A stretch of DNA of 64,000 bases, taken from Tritrichomonas foetus. Its lineage: Eukaryota > Parabasalia > Tritrichomonadida > Tritrichomonadidae. How positions within the stretch are numbered: position 1 is the first letter of the stretch; every line of letters starts with the position of its first letter. Below, in pieces: positions 40,601-49,166 of the stretch. Both the position numbers and the translations under genes were made by a program. Location of the stretch: the NCBI GenBank assembly GCA_001839685.1, contig MLAK01000663.1:1-64000 (forward strand), given 5' to 3'. The notes under the pieces were generated by a model. That model was not told the origin of the DNA, ran no database searches, and saw only the letters and a list, made by a program, of their open reading frames with translations.

Positions 40601-41536
40601 ATGTTCGCTCCAGAGCGAGCTTGGAGTTTGCCGAAGAGTCGCAGATCAGTCAATCGAAGTATATCCTTAAATGATATCTCTTTACGTGATGAAGATCAAG
40701 CACAGCCAACAATCAAACTCATTCTTGTCACCAATTTCCTCTCACGAAATAATTTTCATGCCGATGACGGCTTCCCTTCAGAAGAAGAAACAGAAATAGA
40801 AGTCAAGCTCGCAGACACGCCGATGGTACTCTCTGATAACTTAAAGAATGAGTCCTATCGTTACGTTTGCAATGGCAAACTCCTTGCCCCCGCGCTTTCG
40901 TTCGGTTTTCAACAAATCAAAAATGGCGATCGCATCTTTTTATGCCCAGCCTCGCGTTCACCTCTTTCACCTCTTTCGCCAGAGCTCCAATCAATTGATA
41001 ACGGCCCCAAACCGCCAAACAGCAATAATCTCAGCACGAATACTAACACAGACAGTATACCGAGTGGTTTGAACAATTCCAATGACAATTTATCTAACGG
41101 CCTTAATTCCAACAATGGATTAAATAACAATAGCAACAGATTCAATATTATGAACGGAAACAATAGCTATGAAAATGCGAGAAGACAAATGCTAGTCAAT
41201 AAGCTGAGGGCAAGATTCGACCAAAATTGGGCTCAAAGATACAATGATCCTGAATCCGTATTCGATATAATTCGTAGTTCATCAGACCCAAGAACAGCCG
41301 CCGAGTCCGCAAGATTGGCTGACTTATATCGGATGCGTGTTGAAGAATTAAGTAATTCATCTTACAGAAAAATTCAAGATCGGTATAACCGTCAAAATGA
41401 ATCATGCCCATCCAGATTGAATCGGCTTAAAACCATTCTTCCTGACAAAGCCACCGAGCCATCATCTGAAATTCTTCCAGAACTGTGGATTAATCCGTCG
41501 TCGACGAATATCCAACCCTTTACTTCACCTGTGTAA
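40601..41536 (+). CDS. Ubiquitin-like fold protein
   Basis: A 311-residue protein with the true ATG at 40601 (MFAPERAWSLPKSRRSVNRS); an upstream TTG frame is not a start. TCACAA lies about 12 nt before the ATG. Residues about 35-120 look like a beta-grasp domain: PTIKLILVTNF, EIEVKLADTPMVLSDNL, YRYVCNGKLLAPALSFGFQQ and IKNGDRIFLCPA, with strand-helix-strand order and the LxxG-like turn near NGDRI. A long Ser/Asn-rich linker (SNNLSTNTNTDSIPSGLNNS) and a basic helical C-terminus follow. Ubiquitin-like domains act as protein-interaction modules. No C-terminal Gly-Gly is present, so this is not a conjugated modifier. Confidence 0.6.
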   Translation: MFAPERAWSLPKSRRSVNRSISLNDISLRDEDQAQPTIKLILVTNFLSRNNFHADDGFPSEEETEIEVKLADTPMVLSDNLKNESYRYVCNGKLLAPALSFGFQQIKNGDRIFLCPASRSPLSPLSPELQSIDNGPKPPNSNNLSTNTNTDSIPSGLNNSNDNLSNGLNSNNGLNNNSNRFNIMNGNNSYENARRQMLVNKLRARFDQNWAQRYNDPESVFDIIRSSSDPRTAAESARLADLYRMRVEELSNSSYRKIQDRYNRQNESCPSRLNRLKTILPDKATEPSSEILPELWINPSSTNIQPFTSPV

Positions 41537-42027
41537 AATCATGATTTTCTCTGCAATGCAGAAAAAACGCACAACTTCTTCATCAATAAACTATTTTTAT
41601 CTTGCCTAAATTTTTTTCTGGGTTTGTTCCCATGCGTCCTGTTTTTTCTACTCATTGCAAAATGTCCACCATTCGCCCTGCCATCATCAGCACATCACAT
41701 GACGCATCGGGAAATGAATTCTTTTTACACTTCAAGCTCATACTCATTAAGGTTGAAATATTCTTCATTGTTGCCATCCATTGAATTATCACAGATTTTA
41801 TTTTCCACAATAGTTTGAAAATCAAACTCCTCAATTTGAAGAGAAACAAAATTTTTGATATTTTACTTGTTGATTAATAGAAGATTGATTTCTTTCACGA
41901 TTTATTCTGATTTCATGCTTGAAAAAAATGCCGAATAGAATTTCACCATTTATGGTGAAAAAATCACCTTATGACCGAAAGGTAAAATTTTGGAGACCGT
42001 TTATTTTCATATTTTATCAACTCGAAA
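41537..42027. promoter_or_regulatory. Short spacer before transporter gene
   Basis: About 490 bp. TCAACT lies about 9 nt before ATG 42028 and matches the initiator pattern. Overlapping short frames here lack protein features. Confidence 0.4.
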
Positions 42028-43143
42028 ATGGGATCACTTTTCACTCAGATAATCGCCGTCATTATATTATTTATAACCGGATCGATCTACCCAGTAGTTA
42101 ATAATTACATTTTAACGCATCAGTTTCCATACAAAAATGGATTGACTCTTCAATTTCGTCAACCGTGGCTCCAAACTTTCTTTGTTTGTTTCGGAATGAC
42201 TTTCTTTATGATTCCAACGCTCATTCGTGCCAAATGTAAAGCAAATATCAAAGCAGATAAAATATCTGGATTTAACCTCTTCCGTGTGATAATAGCTCCA
42301 TCATTACTCACTATTTTATACGTTGCTCTTCAGACGTATTGTCTGATGTTTATGCCGGTTAATATATGGCAAATATTTAATGAATTTTATCTACTTTTCA
42401 ATGCATTTTTTTCTGTCACTTTTAGAGGCCAAAAATTGCATTTTACTGATTGGACTGGCTTATTTTTCGTTGTAATTGGAATTGCTTTTGCTGGTGTCGC
42501 ATCTTTAATGAGGTCAATTTCTGAGCGTTCTGCTACAACTACAGAATTATTTTTTTCATTCATTCTTCAGATTCTTGCACATTGTTTGAAGGGCTTTGCA
42601 TCACTTGGAGAAGATTACATGCTGCAAAATTCAAACACCGTCACAGTTACAGGGTTTGAAGGATTGTGGGGAATTTACCTTATCGCTTTTATATTCCTAC
42701 CTTTTTGTAATATCACAAAATCACAATATGTTGGAATTCATGAAATTACTGCAGATGCTGTCACTCTTTTTCAGAACTCAACAGCACTCATAATTTTGGA
42801 AATTGTTTTTATTTGCTGTATTGCTTTCTATCGTTTTTGTAGTCTTTATTTATATTCTTTATCGAGTTTTAGAAAAACACTTTATGAGTCATTTTTGCCG
42901 ATTACCGTTTGGCTCATTTCATATTTCACTCATTTATTTACGAAGCAAGAAAATTCCAGAAAATTTTTTGATTACAATTCTTATTTTGAAGCTTCTGGTC
43001 TTATAATTACTTTATTTGGATCATTCATCTATCACAGAATTATTCGGCTCCCTTGCTTCGCTTATTCAAAAGAAACAATTGATAATAATTCATCGGAAGT
43101 TCAGATTGCTGCCAAAAATTATTTATTGCAACAAGAAATATGA
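42028..43143 (+). CDS. Drug/metabolite transporter, SLC35F6-like
   Basis: A 371-residue multi-pass membrane protein with about nine or ten hydrophobic spans, starting VIILFITGSIYPVVNNYIL. LQFRQPWLQTFFVCFGMTFF resembles the LRFQRPFLQT segment of SLC35F6, and DYMLQNSNTVTVTGFEGLWG resembles its central E-x-x-x-L-x-x-x-x-V..VG-(W/F)-EG-x-(F/W)-G motif. No signal peptide is needed because the first span inserts it. SLC35F6 is a lysosomal/mitochondrial DMT member of unclear substrate, so the same is true here. It lies in a stretch of parallel genes. The start is supported by an initiator-like TCAACT. Confidence 0.72.
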   Translation: MGSLFTQIIAVIILFITGSIYPVVNNYILTHQFPYKNGLTLQFRQPWLQTFFVCFGMTFFMIPTLIRAKCKANIKADKISGFNLFRVIIAPSLLTILYVALQTYCLMFMPVNIWQIFNEFYLLFNAFFSVTFRGQKLHFTDWTGLFFVVIGIAFAGVASLMRSISERSATTTELFFSFILQILAHCLKGFASLGEDYMLQNSNTVTVTGFEGLWGIYLIAFIFLPFCNITKSQYVGIHEITADAVTLFQNSTALIILEIVFICCIAFYRFCSLYLYSLSSFRKTLYESFLPITVWLISYFTHLFTKQENSRKFFDYNSYFEASGLIITLFGSFIYHRIIRLPCFAYSKETIDNNSSEVQIAAKNYLLQQEI

Positions 43144-43312
43144 ATTTTTTGCAATGAGTTTATTCATTAATTGACTGTTTTTTATGATTATATTTTGTTT
43201 TCATCTAAGTAAAAATATTTGAACTGTCATTTGCAATTTTATAAGTATATATATAATTATATATATTCATGTGAAAGTAAGAATGAATAAGAAGCAAAAT
43301 AATAATAATAAC

Positions 43313-43387
43313 CTTTTCTATGCAAAAGGGAATATTTATAGATTGAATTTGGGAGATTGAAGTGTTTCTTTTATTATTATGATTATA
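43313..43387 (+). repeat. Dispersed ~75-bp repeat, copy A
   Basis: About 75 bp nearly identical to 47063-47137, in the same orientation, with a few single-base differences and small indels. Copy A has CCTTTT/AAAAGG (6 bp) around CTATGC, a small hairpin at its left end. It lies in the spacer between the transporter and BTB genes. Confidence 0.85.
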
Positions 43388-43861
43388 ATTTCTTTTATAA
43401 ATAAGAAAATTGAGAAAGTATTGCTGAAATTGGATTTATGAATATATGAATTATTCTGACATTCTTCTCTAAAGTATCAATATCTTTCCTAAACTATGAT
43501 ATTCAATTTAATTCCATTTTGTTATTATTTTGTTTCTATTTTCTCAAGTTAAGTTATCCAAGGCTGATAGTTGTTTCTGGCAATTATTATTTCCAATTTT
43601 TCAAAATTTCTACAAGTGACAGGTAAACAGAAATACTTTTCACCACAATTATGAAATGTTATATTTTCTCAGACAAAATATCACTTTTAAACAATTTATA
43701 GGCAAATTTATCCGATAAATAATAACAATAATAAAATTAATTTTATTTAATTGAGAAAATGTGAAGTTTAATCTAAGGTTTCGCTAATTCTGTTGTAGCA
43801 AAGAAGCATATCACATAAATATTTTAACAACACACAAAAAACACAAATATAAATACACAAA

Positions 43862-44563
43862 TCAGAAAATTTCTTCAGACGGAACCGAGTAAAAATGCCT
43901 GAGGAGCATATATCTTAATGTATTAATATTATCACAATAATCTTTTGTGATATTTGTAGGATCTCGATATTTATTTAATCTGTTATATGTTTGACTCGAA
44001 TTTGATATTTTATTTATCATTTCATCAATTTTTTCTTGTGGAAAATCATCATTAATGCTTTTCAAAATTAAGTCAATCTGTTCAGGTCGCAGTTTTAACA
44101 AATCTTTTTCTAATTCAATAATTAGATCATTGTTCTTTCGGAAATATTGTAAAAATGTTGAACATTCTAAATTATGGTCAAATGCCATTTGATATAATTT
44201 GATGCAATTATTTTCATGAATTACATTACTTCCGTTAAATTGATCGATGATCTCTTGCAATTCCAATTCGATGGCTGCTTCAAGAACGCATTGTGTATTG
44301 GCTTTTTGAATATCGAATTTTTTGCCGAAAAGAAAATCGATAATTGACGTGATATCTCCTTTTCTCGTGTTCAGTTCGAATGATGATGTCAGCGGATTGG
44401 CTAAAAAGAGTCGATTTATGGTATTCGATCTGATTGCGGCTAATGCGGAAATAACTGGATACGATTTTCCATGATGTTTAATTTTGAAATCCTTTGTCGC
44501 TGATGTTGCTATTTCTCGATGAAATGCATCTTGATCAAATTCAAATTTTACACCTGACAACAT
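43862..44563 (-). CDS. BTB-domain-like protein
   Basis: A 233-residue protein. Residues about 20-110 resemble a BTB fold: DFKIKHHGKSYPVISALAAI, the SSFEL..GDITSIIDFLFGK region and VLEAAIELELQEIIDQF. The C-terminal part is helical (YQMAFDHNLECSTFLQYFRK) like the BACK-type helices that often follow BTB domains. Such proteins bind cullin-3 or self-associate; here a role in protein-protein contacts is likely, nothing more specific. It is divergent from the PP2A-B56 gene, with about 170 bp between them. Confidence 0.65.
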   Translation of the reverse strand: MLSGVKFEFDQDAFHREIATSATKDFKIKHHGKSYPVISALAAIRSNTINRLFLANPLTSSFELNTRKGDITSIIDFLFGKKFDIQKANTQCVLEAAIELELQEIIDQFNGSNVIHENNCIKLYQMAFDHNLECSTFLQYFRKNNDLIIELEKDLLKLRPEQIDLILKSINDDFPQEKIDEMINKISNSSQTYNRLNKYRDPTNITKDYCDNINTLRYMLLRHFYSVPSEEIF

Positions 44564-44732
44564 TTTTAATTCCTTTTCATATCAAATGTCTTACTTTGAA
44601 GTAATAACTTTTTGCATGTATATTTGGTTAAAAGAAATCATCCAAAAAGTGGCTAAGATATGGTGAAATATAAGGTGAAAGTTATTCGTTATTTTGAAAA
44701 TTTGAAATTTTGAAAATCTTTCAGATTTTTGG

Positions 44733-46811
44733 ATGCGCGTTAGTCAGCGCAATTCTCTCGTTCTCAATCCATCAAGAAAATCTACTCCTAATAATTCCGT
44801 CAACAAGAAAGCCTCACTAAAGCCGATTGCGCCGAAACCAAATTCTCAAGATATCGATACAGAAAAGCAACCAATATCCGATTTTCCATCACCGCCGGTT
44901 CAAATTGTATCGTGCCGTCATGGCCAGCCAGATGAAATGATTCCTCTTCCGCAAATCAGTACCGCTCCTCATGGCGAAATTCCACAATTAGCTTTACAAA
45001 AAATTAAACAATGCTGTAGGATTTGTGACTTTTCCGATAAACAAGCTGATGCAGGTAGCAAAATCACGAAAACTCAAACATTGAATGAAATAATTGACTG
45101 CTATACAAATCAGAAATTATTTTCAAGATTGACTCGCGATTGTCATCAAGCACTGATTGAAATGTTTGCAGCTAATGTTTTCAGGCCGCCACCAAGCATT
45201 CCACGGGCGATCATGATATCCGATGATGTAATTATTGAAGACACAGCGTGGCCACATTTGAACTTAGTCTATATCCTTTTTTTGAAATTTTTAGAGAGTA
45301 AAGTTGATTTGAGGATCCTCCAGTTTAAGCTTGATCCCAAATTCATTACAAGCCTCTATGCGATTCTTGATTTCCCAGATGAGCGAGAAAGGTGTCAAGC
45401 AAAAGCAGTAATTGCTGCAATATATAACGAAGTTCCGCCACAAAGGAAAATTTTATCTAACATTTGTTTAAATTTATTACTAAGTGTTCCTGAAGGCTTA
45501 GAAATGAATGCAGCTTCACATTTATTAGATTTATTTTATTTATTTACAACTTCAACCCTCCCTCCTCTTCCGCCAATGTTAATCACCACTTTTAAAAAAG
45601 TTCTCCTTCCACTTCACTTATCTGAACGTTGCCAGAGATACTTCCAACCTTTGGTTAAGTGTATTTTACAGATGATACGAAAAGATAATACACTTGGTAA
45701 CACTTTACTTAAATTTCTGATTGCTCATTGGCCTTTAACACTCGATCATAAATCAGAATTATTTATAGATGAAATAACACAAATGCTGAATGATGGAAAT
45801 TATAAAAATATTGATGATAATATTGATCCTTTACTTCGATGTGTTTCCATCGCAGCTGAATCACCTTGTACAACATTAGCTGATAAAGCGTTAAAATTTA
45901 TGTTGAATAATAGTATTTTGAATGCAGTTTCAAATAATCCTGATCATTTGTTAGAAATTATTTTCCCTCCACTTTTTCGTGTTGCAAGAAGTCATTGGCA
46001 GCGTAATCTTCAGCTTTGTGCATTAAATGTAATGAATGCTTTGGTTGATTTGGTTCCAGAAAACTTTAAAAAAGCTGCAGTAAATTTCAAGCAAACTGTA
46101 ATTTCAGAAGCTCATCGAAAAGTATTAAAAAGAAATTTTTGGGACATGGTTGCGAAAGTTGCTGTATCGAATTATTCAACAATTGATACAGATTATGTAA
46201 ATAAAGAACTTTCTGATTTCTTTGGTGATAATCGAAGAAGAAATTATCATATTAATTCAGATACTAGTTCACCAACAATTTCTTTGAATACTCGAAGTAG
46301 TGGCTTCCATGGAAAGCTATTGGTTCGATCTTCACCAAATGTCAGAGCTGGGCAAAATTCATCTTTTTATTCAAAACAAATTGATGGCGTGCCGGAGGAT
46401 GATGGAATTGAAGAAGAAATTCATGAAGAAGAGGAAGAAGAAGGAATGCTAAAAGAAGAAGAAGACGATTCAGAAATAGTTTCTGCAATAAACACATCAA
46501 ATGTGAAAAAGTTTTCTGAAGAAGGTTATTGTATGGCTCCTAATTCACCACTTATTGCTGATATTCAAGAGAATAATAATGACTACACTGAGTATCAATC
46601 ACCTCACCTGGTCTTGCAGCAGCAGGAAGACGCATTTTCACCAAATTTCCCACAACCAAATTATAATTTTAGTGCAATCAAAAAAGAAGATGAAGACACA
46701 TTTTCTGAAAACTTACTGAAGCCAAAATCGCTTGATATAACAAACGACAACTCAAGCTCGAATTTTGGAACACCATCAGAAATGGGAATCATGCCAATAA
46801 TTGAGGAATAG
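44733..46811 (+). CDS. PP2A regulatory subunit B56 (B')
   Basis: A 692-residue protein whose residues about 85-460 match B56: KIKQCCRICDFSD, LTRDCHQALIEMFAANVFRP, AWPHLNLVYILFLKFLES, VLLPLHLSERCQRYFQPLVK, TLGNTLLKFLIAHWPLTLDHK and FPPLFRVARSHWQRNL. The order and spacing follow the human HEAT-like repeats. B56 directs PP2A to substrates with LxxIxE motifs, for instance at centromeres. The N-terminal ~80 residues are basic and Pro/Ser-rich. The C-terminal ~200 are Glu/Ser/Asn-rich and probably disordered, so the protein is longer than typical (about 500-600). TCAGAT lies near the ATG. Confidence 0.93.
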   Translation: MRVSQRNSLVLNPSRKSTPNNSVNKKASLKPIAPKPNSQDIDTEKQPISDFPSPPVQIVSCRHGQPDEMIPLPQISTAPHGEIPQLALQKIKQCCRICDFSDKQADAGSKITKTQTLNEIIDCYTNQKLFSRLTRDCHQALIEMFAANVFRPPPSIPRAIMISDDVIIEDTAWPHLNLVYILFLKFLESKVDLRILQFKLDPKFITSLYAILDFPDERERCQAKAVIAAIYNEVPPQRKILSNICLNLLLSVPEGLEMNAASHLLDLFYLFTTSTLPPLPPMLITTFKKVLLPLHLSERCQRYFQPLVKCILQMIRKDNTLGNTLLKFLIAHWPLTLDHKSELFIDEITQMLNDGNYKNIDDNIDPLLRCVSIAAESPCTTLADKALKFMLNNSILNAVSNNPDHLLEIIFPPLFRVARSHWQRNLQLCALNVMNALVDLVPENFKKAAVNFKQTVISEAHRKVLKRNFWDMVAKVAVSNYSTIDTDYVNKELSDFFGDNRRRNYHINSDTSSPTISLNTRSSGFHGKLLVRSSPNVRAGQNSSFYSKQIDGVPEDDGIEEEIHEEEEEEGMLKEEEDDSEIVSAINTSNVKKFSEEGYCMAPNSPLIADIQENNNDYTEYQSPHLVLQQQEDAFSPNFPQPNYNFSAIKKEDEDTFSENLLKPKSLDITNDNSSSNFGTPSEMGIMPIIEE

Positions 46812-46915
46812 CTCTATTGAATATGATTATTAGTTATTAATGTTTTGTTTTGTTTTGTAAACTTGTTAAATTTTAATGTCGATATTTAAAATTATTTGAA
46901 ATTTTAAAAATATAA

Positions 46916-47035
46916 AAAGATGAAAAGCAATAAATTTATTTCATTGTGTCTTTCACCTTTCGTGATTTGCATTCGAATAAATTTCCAAATTTTAGTGATG
47001 ATACAGAGATGGAATTGTTTTGAGTTATGAGAACT
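46916..47035 (-). pseudogene. Partial copy of the 3' end of the 48103 gene
   Basis: DNA at about 46916-46985 resembles 48079-48145, the 3' flank and last codons of the hypothetical gene at 48103-48698. In the minus frame it reads TKIWKFIRMQITKGERHNE, against the real gene's TQNIRNVIRMLIAKGEIQNE. The stop is lost and the upstream part is weakly similar (SSHNSKQF against SNNKLSQF). It is a truncated, diverged copy next to the tandem array. Confidence 0.6.
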
Positions 47036-47062
47036 TTTTTTATCCAAAGGGTTGATTACATA

Positions 47063-47137
47063 CTTTTCTATGCAAAAGGGAATATTTATATTGATTGAAT
47101 TGGGGAATTGAAGTGTTTCTTTTATTATTATGATTAT
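47063..47137 (+). repeat. Dispersed ~75-bp repeat, copy B
   Basis: Second copy of the element at 43313-43387, same strand. The hairpin stem here is CTTTT/AAAAG (5 bp). It ends about 25 bp left of the 16-bp array. Confidence 0.85.
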
Positions 47138-47160
47138 ATCATGCTTTAGAAAGCGGTGAC

Positions 47161-48073
47161 GAAAAGAGGAAATGATGAAAAGAGGAAATGATGAAAACAG
47201 AAAATGATGAAAAGAGGAAATGATGAAAAGAGAAAATGATGAAAAGAGAAAATGATNNNNNNNNNNNNNNNNNNNNNNNNNNNNNNNNNNNNNNNNNNNN
47301 NNNNNNNNNNNNNNNNNNNNNNNNNNNNNNNNNNNNNNNNNNNNNNNNNNNNNNNNNNNNNNNNNNNNNNNNNNNNNNNNNNNNNNNNNNNNNNNNNNNN
47401 NNNNNNNNNNNNNNNNNNNNNNNNNNNNNNNNNNNNNNNNNNNNNNNNNNNNNNNNNNNNNNNNNNNNNNNNNNNNNNNNNNNNNNNNNNNNNNNNNNNN
47501 NNNNNNNNNNNNNNNNNNNNNNNNNNNNNNNNNNNNNNNNNNNNNNNNNNNNNNNNNNNNNNNNNNNNNNNNNNNNNNNNNNNNNNNNNNNNNNNNNNNN
47601 NNNNNNNNNNNNNNNNNNNNNNNNNNNNNNNNNNNNNNNNNNNNNNNNNNNNNNNNNNNNNNNNNNNNNNNNNNNNNNNNNNNNNNNNNNNNNNNNNNNN
47701 NNNNNNNNNNNNNNNNNNNNNNNNNNNNNNNNNNNNNNNNNNNNNNNNNNNNNNNNNNNNNNNNNNNNNNNNNNNNNNNNNNNNNNNNNNNNNNNNNNNN
47801 NNNNNNNNNNNNNNNNNNNNNNNNNNNNNNNNNNNNNNNNNNNNNNNNNNNNNNNNNNNNNNNNNNNNNNNNNNNNNNNNNNNNNNNNNNNNNNNNNNNN
47901 NNNNNNNNNNNNNNNNNNNNNNNNNNNNNNNNNNNNNNNNNNNNNNNNNNNNNNNNNNNNNNNNNNNNNNNNNNNNNNNNNNNNNNNNNNNNNNAAAAGA
48001 GAAAATGATAAAAAGAGAAAATGATGAAAAGAGAAAATGATGAAAAGAGAAAATGATAAAAAGAGAAAATGAT
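47161..48073. repeat. 16-bp minisatellite with assembly gap
   Basis: Unit GAAAAGAGAAAATGAT with GAGGAAAT and AAAAAGAG variants: six copies at 47161-47256 and about five at 47995-48073. The 738 nt of N at 47257-47994 are a gap inside it, so array length is unknown. Long frames across this stretch are artefacts of the stop-free repeat. Confidence 0.95.
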
Positions 48074-48102
48074 GAAAGTATGAAAAGCAATACATTTTAT
48101 TT

Positions 48103-48698
48103 TCATTCATTTTGTATTTCACCTTTCGCGATTAGCATTCTAATAACATTTCTAATGTTTTGTGTTGAAACATTTGGGAGTGCCTCGTGAATCTTATTTA
48201 CTGTGAATTGTGATAATTTGTTATTTGATTTCTCTGCAATGGACTTTATGACTTCTTGATCTTCTGACGAAATATCTACTGCTTCTGGAATTTCTGATTC
48301 TGGAATATTTGTTTCAATTAATGGAATGGGGGATATTTGCTCGGGGGTGACTTCACCGGCTGTTTTTCCATTAGTATTTTCATCTGGAGAAGTACTTTCG
48401 ATTGCATTTTGTAAAGATTCGGCGGGCGAATTATCGTGACTCGATTCTGACTGTTCTTTCGAAATTGTGGCTTGAAGTAATTTTGAACTCTGTTCTTGGG
48501 TGAATTCCCAGCCTGAGCTGTTTAAAATTCGTTGGAGATCGCCGGGATGAGGAGGAACATATCCGTTTAAAACGCATTGGTCGGCAAAAATTTCGCATGA
48601 TGAAGATATTTTACATAGCTGGATGACTGTGTTGTCCAAATAATTTCCGAGCTGGGTGTTAGAAAAAAAAATCGTACATAATCAGCAAAATCTCCCAT
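48103..48698 (-). CDS. Hypothetical protein with a 26-nt intron
   Basis: Proposed structure: exon 1 at 48678-48698 (7 codons, MGDFADY), intron at 48652-48677, exon 2 at 48103-48651. The product is 189 residues. Exon 2 alone has no usable ATG: an in-frame stop at 48682-48684 precedes it and its first Met is near the C-terminus. The splice joins in frame as DFADY|LGNYLDNTVIQLCK. TCATTA at 48700-48705 lies immediately upstream of the ATG, matching the local initiator. The protein has a folded-looking N-terminus (SSSCEIFADQCVLNGYVPPH), an acidic Ser/Glu-rich middle and a helical end (VSTQNIRNVIRMLIAKGEIQ). The family is not recognised. The intron is the strong point. Confidence 0.72.
48652..48677 (-). 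other. Predicted 26-nt intron
   Basis: On the minus strand the intron starts GTACGA and ends CTAACACCCAG. The end is close to the trichomonad 3' splice/branch motif ACTAACACACAG. Removing exactly 26 nt restores the frame and supplies an ATG with an initiator. The start differs from the usual GTAYGT by its last base. Confidence 0.68.
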
Positions 48699-48699
48699 T

Positions 48700-48705
48700 T
48701 AATGA
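48700..48705 (-). promoter_or_regulatory. Initiator-like TCATTA
   Basis: TCATTA reads on the minus strand directly before the ATG at 48698, leaving a 5' UTR of about five bases. This is typical of trichomonad genes. Confidence 0.55.
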
Positions 48706-48782
48706 TTTCACAAATTTAAAAAAGGAAATGAAGATTTCCATCTTATTCTTGATGGACTTGCAATTCAACCAATTTTCGAAGA

Positions 48783-48854
48783 GGGGCTGTAGCATAATGG
48801 TATTGCGTGAGACTCCAGATCTCAAGGTTGGGAGTTCGAATCTCTTCGGCCTCA
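48783..48854 (+). tRNA. tRNA-Trp (CCA)
   Basis: A 72-nt cloverleaf. Acceptor GGGGCTG pairs with CGGCCTC (two G-T wobbles). The D arm has GCA/TGC stem pairs. The anticodon stem TGAGA/TCTCA encloses CTCCAGA, giving anticodon CCA. The T arm GGGAG/CTCTT carries TTCGAAT. The discriminator base is A. Internal A box TAGCATAATGG and B box GAGTTCGAATC are present. No intron is needed. CCA is not encoded, as expected in eukaryotes. Confidence 0.93.
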
Positions 48855-48858
48855 CATA

Positions 48859-48864
48859 TTTTTT
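48859..48864 (+). terminator. Pol III T-run terminator
   Basis: Six T residues, then C and five more T, begin 4 nt after the tRNA. This is a typical Pol III stop. Confidence 0.75.
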
Positions 48865-49166
48865 CTTTTTAATTTTATTCGTCTTGTTAAAATTCAACAA
48901 TCAATTATTTTGATTATATATTTTTTATTTTTTGTTATATTCAATAGCATACTCTTGATTATGTGTCATTATAAATTGTCATTCTAAGAAAATTGGTTCT
49001 AATCGGTCATATTCAATTTTTCCACTCGATTCGTAAAGTAAGAATTTTTCATTTACAAAACATAACAAAAACAACCATAAAATAAAAAAATATATAATAT
49101 CATGATACTCTATCTTTATTAATAAAATTACAAAATAAAAATACATTTCAAAATAATATTCGTTTT
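48865..49166. other. Intergenic spacer
   Basis: About 300 bp of AT-rich DNA between the tRNA terminator and the 3' end of the next minus-strand gene. No feature is visible. Confidence 0.5.

Noticed and set aside
46904..48122. Open frames across the N gap in several frames
   Set aside because: Artefacts of N and of the stop-free 16-bp repeat; no real residues are encoded in the gap.
48656..48913. Overlapping frames on both strands across the tRNA
   Set aside because: The tRNA cloverleaf explains the sequence; the frames lack family features.
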